Position numbers and translations under genes: made by a program
Notes under the pieces: generated by a model
The model's database searches: none
Told to the model about the DNA's origin: nothing
The model's input: the letters and a program-made list of their open reading frames with translations, nothing else
Assembly: GCA_000509225.1 (NCBI GenBank)
Contig: BAOK01000001.1
Location: 1,612,001 to 1,676,000 of the forward strand
Direction of reading: 5' to 3'
Source of the DNA: Parvibaculaceae bacterium Mf 1.05b.01
GTDB lineage: Bacteria; Pseudomonadota; Alphaproteobacteria; Parvibaculales; Parvibaculaceae
Length of the DNA stretch: 64,000 nt
Part shown: positions 33,341 through 41,335 of the stretch, in pieces
Numbering within the stretch: position 1 is the stretch's first letter
Layout: each line of letters starts with the position of its first letter

Positions 33341-35269
33341 TCAGTCTGTCATATCCTGGTAGGGATTTTCCGTTGGCAGGGAAATGTCGTTGGCAAAGCC
33401 TTTGATCGAGATGCGGGTCTCGCTGATGTCAATGTTCGCTTCGTCAATCATGTCTTCGCCAAACCGATAGATGGGGGCATATTCACCCCGGTCGGCGGCG
33501 CTGAGATATTGCTCTGATGCCCGCAGGCTCCCTTCCCGCTTCTTGGTGTAGGCGTCCATCGCCTTGTCCCCATGGCGCTTGCGCAGCATCGCTTCCGTGC
33601 GATCTGGCGACAGCACAACCGCAGAGGCATTGTTACCGCCAAATCCTTTGGAATTGAGGATCGCGACTTCAAGTTTTTCCGGTGCGGTCTGAATGTGATC
33701 AGGCCCAAGCTTGATGCGATCCTGATAGACATCGTCCGCCACAGCATCAATCGTTGGGATGCCAGGCAAGATGCCATATTTGAAACTTCCGAGCGCTGCG
33801 GCCAATTGGTCTGCACTCGCTGGCGCAATGGTGTGGCCGAGATAGGCTTTGACCGCGACCACCGGCCAATCAGTGATGTCAAAGGCCTCAGCGACCTGAT
33901 CAAAAATCTGGGACTCAGAAACACGATTTTGTGGCGTGCTGGACCCATGCGCCAGGACAAAGCTTTTCTTCTGCACAGCGTTTTTCCCGGCAACGGCTGA
34001 TGCGGCAGCGACTGCTTTCGCCATGCTGATGTGGTTTCCCGGGCCGGGGGCGCTGATGGACTTTTTCGTCCCATCCGCATCGACGAACACGTCGGTGACC
34101 GATCCTAGACACGGGGCGCCCAGTTCGATGGCAAGTGCGTCATCCATCAGGATGAAATATTGGCTCGATTCACCGATTGTGAAGCCGCAATTCTCGCCAA
34201 ATGGACGGCTTGCGCGACGATGGTCGACCTCGTTTGTGCCATAGAGCTTCATCATGTTGGCATCGGTGGCAAGCGCCCCCATTGTCCCAAACCCATCCAT
34301 GAGCTCCGGACCGATTGGGGCTTCGCTATTGCCCACCATGGCTACTCTGATCTTGCCAGATCTGATGTCTGACACCGCATGGCGCAAATTGGACAGGAAG
34401 GTTGCGCAGGCAGCGACGGAGCTGCTGGCAATGCCAACATTGGCCAAGACATAAGCATTGATAAAGTCGGTCGGCATCGAATTGACGCCCATCACCAGGG
34501 ACTTGGTTGTGACACGCTCGCCCTTCATGCGGGCCTGGTGCATGCCGCCATAGCCTTCTTTGTCCATTTGACCAAAGCCGCTGCTGGAATAGACACCCAC
34601 TTCATCTGGTTCTATGTGCTCAAGAACCGTGTCCCATTCAATGCCCATGGCGCGTAGCGCATCGGTCGCCCCGAACAGAGCCATTTGAAGACCGCGCGGC
34701 TGAAAGCGCGAATTGTAGAGATCGGCAATCTCAAAACCGGTCGGTAGCTGCCCGGCTGCCTTGATTGGAAAATCCCGGTAGTTTTCCAGTTTAACTTCGA
34801 GATCGCCTTGCACCGTTACCGCTACATTTCCCTCGTCACCTGGCTCAACGATCCAACTGTCTGGAAGGCGTTTGGGTAGCTGGTCGTTCGCCAAAGTGAA
34901 CTTTAGAGGCTCGCCTTCCTGCGCCGAAGCCGACCGCAAGGACGCAGAAGACTGCCAATGCAGTGCGTCGACATCAAAAACCGATTCTTCGACCCGTCGG
35001 ACCAAGGTCCCGTTTAGCACCTGCTCTCGGAAACGATCCGCGACTTCGGCCATAGTTAGAGGATCACGTGGCCCGTCCGTCGCTGTCGGCACAAAATGTG
35101 TTTCGTCCTCTGCGGTAACCAGACCCATCATCACAGCCAAAGCAGCGAGCGTCTGCTGCTGTTCAGCCTCAGGCAGCAGATCAATCACCATGCGGCGGAA
35201 ACTCTGAAACCCAGATGTGCGGCCCGCGGCATTCACCCCGCCCATACCTACAATGACTGGTAACCGCAT
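33341..35269 (-). CDS. fabY: Beta-ketoacyl-ACP synthase FabY-like
   Basis: A 642-residue ketosynthase. It begins MRLPVIVGMGGVNAAGR, followed by a 200-residue N-terminal part found in FabY proteins (SAGQLPTGFE-like AAGQLPTGFEIADLYNSRF), then NSMPTDFINAYVLANVGI. The nucleophile is Cys288 in VAACATFLSNL, and the two histidines are in LAHGSSTPQNR and KAYLGHTIAPAS. The arrangement and length match Pseudomonas FabY (PA5174), which starts fatty acid synthesis in place of FabH. It probably condenses acetyl-CoA with malonyl-ACP. GGAGAATAATCG precedes the ATG. It is 43 bases after the transglycosylase gene on the same strand. Confidence 0.9.
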   Translation of the reverse strand: MRLPVIVGMGGVNAAGRTSGFQSFRRMVIDLLPEAEQQQTLAALAVMMGLVTAEDETHFVPTATDGPRDPLTMAEVADRFREQVLNGTLVRRVEESVFDVDALHWQSSASLRSASAQEGEPLKFTLANDQLPKRLPDSWIVEPGDEGNVAVTVQGDLEVKLENYRDFPIKAAGQLPTGFEIADLYNSRFQPRGLQMALFGATDALRAMGIEWDTVLEHIEPDEVGVYSSSGFGQMDKEGYGGMHQARMKGERVTTKSLVMGVNSMPTDFINAYVLANVGIASSSVAACATFLSNLRHAVSDIRSGKIRVAMVGNSEAPIGPELMDGFGTMGALATDANMMKLYGTNEVDHRRASRPFGENCGFTIGESSQYFILMDDALAIELGAPCLGSVTDVFVDADGTKKSISAPGPGNHISMAKAVAAASAVAGKNAVQKKSFVLAHGSSTPQNRVSESQIFDQVAEAFDITDWPVVAVKAYLGHTIAPASADQLAAALGSFKYGILPGIPTIDAVADDVYQDRIKLGPDHIQTAPEKLEVAILNSKGFGGNNASAVVLSPDRTEAMLRKRHGDKAMDAYTKKREGSLRASEQYLSAADRGEYAPIYRFGEDMIDEANIDISETRISIKGFANDISLPTENPYQDMTD

Positions 35270-35312
35270 CGATTATTCTCCAATAGGATCTGTCGTTTCA
35301 TACATGTCGCGT

Positions 35313-36638
35313 CTATCGCTGTTCTTTCAAGACGTGCCAATAGGTCCGGACCTGCTCTACATGGCGGCGGGCTTCATAGCCGCGCGCGTATCCATGGCGC
35401 AATGTCGGATAAACCTTCTCGTCGGAGAGAAACCTCAGCATTTTTTTCACATCAACCCAGATGTTTTTGTTAAGCCCCCGCCGCTCGGCAAGAGCCCGCG
35501 CATCATACACATGGCCCATGCCCATATTGTAGGCCGCAAGCGCAAACCAGTAGCGGTCGTCGCCTTCGACTTCCTCCGGCACGCGGGCCAGCAGGTCAGC
35601 AAAATAGTTGGCACCTCCCCAAATGCTCTCGCGCGGGTCGGTTCGGTCTGACACACCCACCCGTTCCGCCGTTGCCCGCGTCAGCATCATAATGCCGCGC
35701 ACCCCAGTGGGGCTCACCGCATCCGGGTCCCATTTGGATTCCTGGTAGGCCTTGGCGGCCAGAAGCATCCAGGGAAGTTCGTTGCGCCGCGCACTTGTGC
35801 GAAAATCACGCTCATATTCCGGCAAAACCTCTTTGATGTCGCGGCGAAACCGGACCATATCCAGATAGTCAAACTTTCGAAAAAACCCGAAATGGGACGC
35901 TGTCAGACGATCAATTTCTTTCGCCGTGCTCTCCCGTGCAAACCAGGCATCCACCGCATCCGCCAATTCATCCGCACCGGGGGCAATCACCCAGGCGAGC
36001 GGTTCCTCTTCGGTGAGAGAAAAGGCTTTTGTCAGTTCCGGGTAATGGCGCCGCGTTACTTTGAAAACCGGATCGTCTGCGACGGTGCAATCATAGTCTC
36101 TCTCCCAGACCTGAAGCATGAGTGTTTCGGGACCGATATCGAGCGCTGTCCATTCCAGTCCCTCAACGTCAGATGCCGAGGCTTCGAGAGCTGCCACGTG
36201 CGAACTGCCAGCTGTAACCGCAATGGACCGGCCAACAAGATCTGCAGCACTTTTGGGCGAGGCCCCGTCTTTCCGGCACACAACGATCTGGCGCACGCGG
36301 TCATAGGAGGGCGCAAAACGATAGGCATCGTTGCGCTCCGGCGTAACTGTCAGCCCTGCGGCGGCGACGTGCGCTGCGCCATTGTCAATTGCCTCAAAGA
36401 TTTCAGGAACGGTATCAACGACCAAAAACTCGACACCAACCCCCTGCCCCAACGTGGCGGCGAAGGACTGAACCAGGTCAACTTCAAAACCTTCTTCTGT
36501 GCCGTCGCGCCCGAGATAATAGGTGGTTGGCGCGTTGCGTGTGACGACGACAAGGCGCCCGTCTTCTTCAATCGCCGCAAGAGAAGTATCCAATCCCCAG
36601 TCGCTCAAAGAGAGGTAGAGGCCGGCAAGCACCAGCAC
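35313..36638 (-). CDS. mltF: MltF-like membrane-bound lytic transglycosylase
   Basis: A two-domain cell-wall enzyme. The N-terminal two-thirds is a periplasmic binding-protein (family 3) module, from RLVVVTRNAPTTYYLGRDG to about residue 255. The C-terminal part is a lysozyme-like transglycosylase domain with LLAAKAYQESKWDPDAVSP (catalytic Glu in the QES motif) and GVRGIMMLTRATA. The N-terminal hydrophobic helix is cut short if the GTG at 36638 is the start. The frame continues upstream with KRRRPNAKLF and PYLIIG, giving a proper basic tail and anchor. A CTG at 36716 has AGGAG seven bases before it and would make the protein 467 residues. The coordinate given uses the GTG, the outermost standard start. 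Confidence 0.88.
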   Translation of the reverse strand: MLVLAGLYLSLSDWGLDTSLAAIEEDGRLVVVTRNAPTTYYLGRDGTEEGFEVDLVQSFAATLGQGVGVEFLVVDTVPEIFEAIDNGAAHVAAAGLTVTPERNDAYRFAPSYDRVRQIVVCRKDGASPKSAADLVGRSIAVTAGSSHVAALEASASDVEGLEWTALDIGPETLMLQVWERDYDCTVADDPVFKVTRRHYPELTKAFSLTEEEPLAWVIAPGADELADAVDAWFARESTAKEIDRLTASHFGFFRKFDYLDMVRFRRDIKEVLPEYERDFRTSARRNELPWMLLAAKAYQESKWDPDAVSPTGVRGIMMLTRATAERVGVSDRTDPRESIWGGANYFADLLARVPEEVEGDDRYWFALAAYNMGMGHVYDARALAERRGLNKNIWVDVKKMLRFLSDEKVYPTLRHGYARGYEARRHVEQVRTYWHVLKEQR

Positions 36639-36766
36639 CCCAATGATCAGATAAGGGAGGTGTGGCTTGTCGAACAGTTTCGCGTTCGGACGTCGCCTTT
36701 TTTCACTGTCGCTCAGCGCACTTCTCCTGCTTTCGGAATGCGGGTTGAGCTTAACAAACCCTCTGC

Positions 36767-36799
36767 AAAAAAGCCCGCGAGGAATTCCCCGCGAGCTTT
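36767..36799 (-). terminator. Intrinsic terminator of the second acyl-CoA dehydrogenase pair
   Basis: Read leftward, GCTCGCGGGGA pairs with TCCTCGCGGGC (two wobble pairs) and six T follow. It ends the transcript whose last stop is at 36824 and lies just upstream of the mltF-like gene. Confidence 0.85.
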
Positions 36800-36823
36800 C
36801 AATCCAACTAACAAACCCGTGTC

Positions 36824-38044
36824 CTATTTGGGCAGTTCGTTATAGGGCTTGTCTTTGTCAACACGGATATCCTGCGGCAGGCCGAGAACCCGTTCAGCGA
36901 CAATGTTGCGGAGGATTTCATCCGTACCGCCAGCGATGCGGTAGCCGGCACCGCCCATCCACTGGTTCTGGAAAATTGCCCCCTGAGGTGAAACCTCGCG
37001 ATCGCGGATGATGCCCGCCTGGCCCTGCAGGTCCATCGCGAAGGACCCAAGATCCTGCATCTTCGCAGCTGAGACCACTTTGGAGATGCTGCTTTCCGGT
37101 CCCGGTGTCTGGCCCTTGGACAAGGCGGTCAGCGTGCGAAAGCGGGTATATTTCAGCCCTTGGGTCTGCACATACCAGTCCGCAACGCGTTCGCGCACGG
37201 CACCGTTCGACATGGCGGCCATCTGTTCCAGTTCGCTTTCGCGACCAAGGGACATCAGCTCTTCCCAGTCAGCTCCGCCGCCACCACCAACGGCAAGACG
37301 TTCGTTCATCAGCGTGGTGAGCGCCACTTTCCAGCCGTCGCCCGGATTGCCGAGACGGTTGGAATCCGGCACGCGGACATTGGTGAAGAAGACTTCGTTG
37401 AACTCGCTTTCACCTGACATCTGCTTAATCGGACGGACATCAACGCCTTCCGACTTCATGTCGATGATGAACATGGTGAGGCCTTTGTGCTTTGGCACAT
37501 TGGGATCTGTTCGGACCACGACAATGCCGTAGTCACAATAGTGCGCGCCTGAGGTCCAGACTTTCTGGCCGTTGATCACCCACTCATCGCCATCCTTTTC
37601 CGCTTTTGTGCGAAGGCCCGCGACGTCTGAGCCACCAGCAGGTTCGGAGAACAGCTGACACCAGATTTCATCACCATGAATGGCGGGCGCCACATAGCGC
37701 TCTTTATGCTCTTCTGTGCCCCAGGCCAGAACCGTCGGCACACACATGCCAAGGCCAATGGCGTAAAAACCACCCGGCACGAGATAGTTCGATTCTTCCT
37801 GGCTGTAGATCACGTTGTGGATAGATGACCCGCCCTGGCCGCCATATTCCTTTGGCCAGGTGATGCAGGCAAAGCCGCCTTCAGCTTTGGTTGCCTGCCA
37901 CTTGCGGGCGCGTTCCAGCGCCTCTTCAAGACCAAGCGAAGGAAGCGCGTCTTTGCTGCTCTTTTTGCGTTCCGCGTTCTGGTCAAGCCAGGCGCGGACT
38001 TTCGCGCGGTAGTCGGCTTCTTCTTTTGTGTCGTTAAAATCCAT
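36824..38044 (-). CDS. Acyl-CoA dehydrogenase, large subunit-type (second pair)
   Basis: A 406-residue flavoprotein with AWLDQNAERKKSS near the start, WCQLFSEPAGGSDVAGLRTK, NGQKVWTSGAHYCDYGIVV, VGGGGGADWEELMSLGRES and the ending YRIAGGTDEILRNIVAERVL. The Gly-Gly in the AGGTDE segment again replaces the MCAD-type base. The DWEELM and QTPGPESSISK features place it with FadE-type enzymes of steroid or branched-chain catabolism. GGAGACGATCC precedes the ATG. It follows the small-type partner gene by 42 bases and is terminated by a strong hairpin. Confidence 0.9.
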   Translation of the reverse strand: MDFNDTKEEADYRAKVRAWLDQNAERKKSSKDALPSLGLEEALERARKWQATKAEGGFACITWPKEYGGQGGSSIHNVIYSQEESNYLVPGGFYAIGLGMCVPTVLAWGTEEHKERYVAPAIHGDEIWCQLFSEPAGGSDVAGLRTKAEKDGDEWVINGQKVWTSGAHYCDYGIVVVRTDPNVPKHKGLTMFIIDMKSEGVDVRPIKQMSGESEFNEVFFTNVRVPDSNRLGNPGDGWKVALTTLMNERLAVGGGGGADWEELMSLGRESELEQMAAMSNGAVRERVADWYVQTQGLKYTRFRTLTALSKGQTPGPESSISKVVSAAKMQDLGSFAMDLQGQAGIIRDREVSPQGAIFQNQWMGGAGYRIAGGTDEILRNIVAERVLGLPQDIRVDKDKPYNELPK

Positions 38045-38086
38045 GGATCGTCTCCATCAGAGGGAATTTGGTAAATCGGAAGAGGT

Positions 38087-39211
38087 TCAGGCGGCGTTTC
38101 GCGTTTCGAGACGCGCGACCAGCTTGTCTTTCCACTCAAGGGCACTGCCCAACGCCAAAGCCAGGAGCTTTGACCGGCGGAAATAGAACTGAGTGTCTGC
38201 TTCCCATGTGTAGCCGATGCCACCATGCACCTGGATGTTCTCCTGGGCGGCATAGCGATAGGCTTCTGTTGCTGAGATCCGCGCTGCGGCGGCGGCTTCC
38301 GGCAGTTCCGCACCCTTGTCGTTCAGCATCATGGCGCCGAAGTAGCAATTGGAGCGTGCGAGCTCGAGCTTCACATACATGTCCGCGATCTTGTGCTTGA
38401 TCGCCTGGTAGGAGCCGATCAGACGTCCGAAGGCATAGCGTTCCAAAGCATAATCACGTGCCATCCACATGGCTGCTTCCGCTCCACCGATTTGTTCAAA
38501 TGCCATGAGCACCGCTGCGCTGTCAAAGACCGCGCTGGTGCTTGCCCAGCCTTCGCCTTCCGTCCCCATCAGTTCTGCTGGGGCATCCTTGAAAGTAATG
38601 TTGGCGTGGGATCGGGTCGGGTCGATGGTCTTCACCGTCTCAATGGTGACGCCGCTTGCCTTTAGGTCCACAATGACGAGTGAGAGCGCTTTGTCGCCGG
38701 ACCCGCCTGTATTCGCCAGAACCACCGCAACGTCGGCAATGTCGCCATCTGGTACTGCAACCTTGGTGCCGTTCAGCTTGTCGGCATTGAAGGCGACTTC
38801 CACCGTGCGCGGGCTTGCGGCTGTGAAGCCTTCTGCCATCGCGAAAGTGCCAATTGCTTCGCCTGATGCGAGCTTTGGCAACCAGGCCTGTTTCTGCTCT
38901 TCCGTCCCTGCGACAAGCAGCGCTTCAGTTGCAAGATAAACAGAGCTTGAAAAGGGAACGGGTGCTGCCGCGCGGCCAAGCTCTTCTGCCACGACGCAGA
39001 GCTCCAGTGCACCGAGCCCCAGTCCGCCATATTCTTCCGGGATCGCTGTTCCGGTGACACCCAATTCCACCAGGGCGTCCCACACGTCTTTCGCGAAGGG
39101 TTCGTCGCCGTCCAGGACTTTGCGCACACGGCCCAAGTCACATTTGTCGCTGAGCATTTTCTTGACCGACTCTTTTAAGAGTTTTTGGTCGTCAGAAAAA
39201 TCGAAATTCAT
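38087..39211 (-). CDS. Acyl-CoA dehydrogenase, small subunit-type (second pair)
   Basis: A 374-residue acyl-CoA dehydrogenase-fold protein: NFDFSDDQKLLKESVKKML at the start, GTAIPEEYGGLGLGALEL, KIADMYVKLELARSNCYFGA and IQVHGGIGYTWEADTQFYF. The C-terminal region SKLLALALGSALEWKDKLV lacks the conserved Glu/Gly-T-Q segment of full enzymes. This is the expected beta-type partner of the next gene. In this pair the small gene comes first, the reverse of the pair at 15934-18357. GGGAGACGAT lies just before the ATG. Confidence 0.88.
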   Translation of the reverse strand: MNFDFSDDQKLLKESVKKMLSDKCDLGRVRKVLDGDEPFAKDVWDALVELGVTGTAIPEEYGGLGLGALELCVVAEELGRAAAPVPFSSSVYLATEALLVAGTEEQKQAWLPKLASGEAIGTFAMAEGFTAASPRTVEVAFNADKLNGTKVAVPDGDIADVAVVLANTGGSGDKALSLVIVDLKASGVTIETVKTIDPTRSHANITFKDAPAELMGTEGEGWASTSAVFDSAAVLMAFEQIGGAEAAMWMARDYALERYAFGRLIGSYQAIKHKIADMYVKLELARSNCYFGAMMLNDKGAELPEAAAAARISATEAYRYAAQENIQVHGGIGYTWEADTQFYFRRSKLLALALGSALEWKDKLVARLETRNAA

Positions 39212-39441
39212 ATCGTCTCCCAAGTGTCCCGATCAGGTGCTTTGCCAGATCGTTTTATGAGCGGCCAGGCCTCTTGTTTCCGAAGGAGAAACCAGGGCCG
39301 GCCCCGCGATGAGCTATCGTCAAGTCGGCGAGTATTCTTGCTCCAAATGCCCAGAAATCAAAGGTTTTTTGGGCTTAGCCATTTCGCGTAGGGGAACCGG
39401 GATGTGGAGATGGGTTTTGACGCAGGGTCAGCCACGCGGCC

Positions 39442-39954
39442 TTATTCGGCCGCTTTGGATCCTTGCTGCCGATCAGCGACCGCCTCGTCCAAATCGAGAG
39501 AACTCAGATTCGTTTTTATTGATGCCAGAACGTCCAACATGGTGTCGATTTTCTTCTCCGGCACGTCTTTCAGGGCGACAGCAAACACTGACCTTGCGGC
39601 GTCGCGCATATCCGGCAAGGCTGCCATGCCCTGGTCATTTATGAAAACCCGGCGTGCGCGGCGATCTTCCGGATCCTGCTCCCGGGTCACGTATCCACTC
39701 TCCTCCATCCGGTCGAGCAAACGTCCGAGCGGCGCCTTTTCCATCTCCAACTCATTGGCCAGCTGCGTCTGGGTCAGCCCCCCGTCCTGACGTTCGAGAT
39801 TGGCCAGAATGCGCGCCTGTGGCTCGGAAAGGTCTGATCCAGAGGCTTTGAAGGTACGGGCCCAGTTTCGCCGGATCAGGCGCTGCACATCGTGCATCGA
39901 CCACGCAAATGTGCGCTCAAACTCAAAATCATCGCCGTTTTCTGCCTTTGGCAT
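39442..39954 (-). CDS. MarR-family regulator, divergent from RND efflux genes
   Basis: A winged-helix regulator of about 170 residues. The DNA-binding part includes GLTQTQLANELEMEKAPLGR followed by LLDRMEESGYVTREQDPEDR and RARRVFINDQG, with the usual D-RAR wing. The frame is open to an ATG at 40044, but that ATG lies in a palindrome and adds residues unlike the family, so the ATG at 39954 is preferred. It is divergent from the efflux operon, which it probably represses. Confidence 0.85.
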   Translation of the reverse strand: MPKAENGDDFEFERTFAWSMHDVQRLIRRNWARTFKASGSDLSEPQARILANLERQDGGLTQTQLANELEMEKAPLGRLLDRMEESGYVTREQDPEDRRARRVFINDQGMAALPDMRDAARSVFAVALKDVPEKKIDTMLDVLASIKTNLSSLDLDEAVADRQQGSKAAE

Positions 39955-40042
39955 GCGGAACTTATCCCCGTCTCGTGTGGGTCGCCTATCCTTGATTTCG
40001 CTCCCCGAGACCATAGAAAAAGGAACGCTGGATATAATATCC

Positions 40043-40053
40043 ATAGTTACTAT
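40043..40053. promoter_or_regulatory. Candidate MarR operator and divergent promoter
   Basis: ATAGTTACTAT is a perfect 11-base dyad. TATAAT sequences overlap it on the rightward strand (40034-40039 and 40051-40056), the position of a -10 box for the efflux genes starting at 40114. This is a typical MarR operator arrangement. Confidence 0.55.
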
Positions 40054-40113
40054 AATCAGAGCAACAAAAATTCAACAGCCGGTTTCAGGAGACCGACATT
40101 AAAGGTGCCGCAA

Positions 40114-41331
40114 ATGTCCCTTACCCCCCAAAAGCGTTCGCTTTCTTTTCGTGTACGGATGAAAACAGGTGTGCGCGCGGCGCTTGTCGCAAGTGTCGCC
40201 CTGTTTCTTGTGGCGTGTGGCGAAGAGGAAGCGGCGCAATCGGACGGTGAGACAGCCCTTATTGCAGCCGTAAGCGTTTTCTCGACCCATGTGCAAAAAG
40301 AAGAGCTGGTTAAGCCCGTCACCGGCACCGGCACCATCGCGGCTCAGAAGACGACGGACGTCGGCCCACTCGTCGATGGCATCATCGAAGAAGTTTTTGT
40401 GCGCGTGGGTGACCGGGTCTCTGAAGGCGACCCGCTTTTCAGGACGCGTGATGTGGAATTTCGACTCCGGGTCCAAGAGCTGGAAGCCCAATACCGCCTG
40501 GCGGAAGCAGAGTCCCGCAATTCTCGGCGCGAGTTGGATCGCATTAAGGAACTACACGGCAAAGGTGTTGCCTCTGTTGGCCAGCTCGACAATGTGCAGA
40601 CAAAAGCAGACATCGCCCAGGCGCGTCTCAGCATTGCGCGTGCCCGCCTTGATGCAGCCAAGCAAGCTCTGACAGATGCGGTTGTGCTGTCACCATTTGA
40701 TGGTGTCGTCACGTCCCAGGACATTTATGAAGGCAAATTCATGTCTACCCGCGGAGGCGGCGGCAGCATGGGTGGACCATCTGGTGTTGTGCAGGTTCTC
40801 AAGATCGACATTGTTGGCGCCATCATCAATGTGCCGGAAGTCCATGTCGGGCAAATTGGTGTCGGCACGAAGGCCCGGGTCTATGTCGACGGAATCGACA
40901 AAGTCTATGACAGCGAGATCCATATCTTCAACGACCGGGTCGATCATACCACCCGCTCCGCGGAAGTCCGTGTTGGATTGCTCAATCCCGATTATCTCAT
41001 CAAACCGGGCATGTTTACCCGGGCTGAATTCTTCCCACCGCCGCGCGAAGCCCTCACACTTAATCGCAAAGCCGTTCTTGGCATTGAAGGCAATCACTAT
41101 GTCTTTATCGAAGATGCTGCGGGCCGCGCCAAGCAGATGCCGGTTCGAGTCTCTCAAATTGATGCGGAACGGGTTGAGGTTCTTGAAGGCCTTACCGAAG
41201 GCGCAGAAGTTCTGATGGGCCCTACTGTCAGCTCGCTGGTTGAAGGCATGCCGGTTCAAATTGAAGCTGCCTATGATGACGGCCAGCCTTCTGCTGCGCT
41301 CACTGCCGCTCCGACATCTGAGGTGCAATAG
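40114..41331 (+). CDS. RND efflux periplasmic adaptor (membrane fusion protein)
   Basis: A 405-residue lipoprotein adaptor. The signal peptide ends in the lipobox LVAC (Cys near residue 31). It then has a barrel-sandwich/lipoyl half (GTGTIAAQKTTDVGPLVDGI), a helical hairpin (AQYRLAEAESRNSRRELDRI and VQTKADIAQARLSIARARLD), and the second lipoyl half (DAVVLSPFDGVVTSQDIYEG). A beta-barrel and C-terminal domain follow. A glycine-rich loop RGGGGSMGGPSG inside the barrel is unusual. AAAGGTG lies before the ATG at 40114. It is followed five bases later by the RND pump gene. Confidence 0.9.
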   Translation: MSLTPQKRSLSFRVRMKTGVRAALVASVALFLVACGEEEAAQSDGETALIAAVSVFSTHVQKEELVKPVTGTGTIAAQKTTDVGPLVDGIIEEVFVRVGDRVSEGDPLFRTRDVEFRLRVQELEAQYRLAEAESRNSRRELDRIKELHGKGVASVGQLDNVQTKADIAQARLSIARARLDAAKQALTDAVVLSPFDGVVTSQDIYEGKFMSTRGGGGSMGGPSGVVQVLKIDIVGAIINVPEVHVGQIGVGTKARVYVDGIDKVYDSEIHIFNDRVDHTTRSAEVRVGLLNPDYLIKPGMFTRAEFFPPPREALTLNRKAVLGIEGNHYVFIEDAAGRAKQMPVRVSQIDAERVEVLEGLTEGAEVLMGPTVSSLVEGMPVQIEAAYDDGQPSAALTAAPTSEVQ

Positions 41332-41335
41332 ACCC

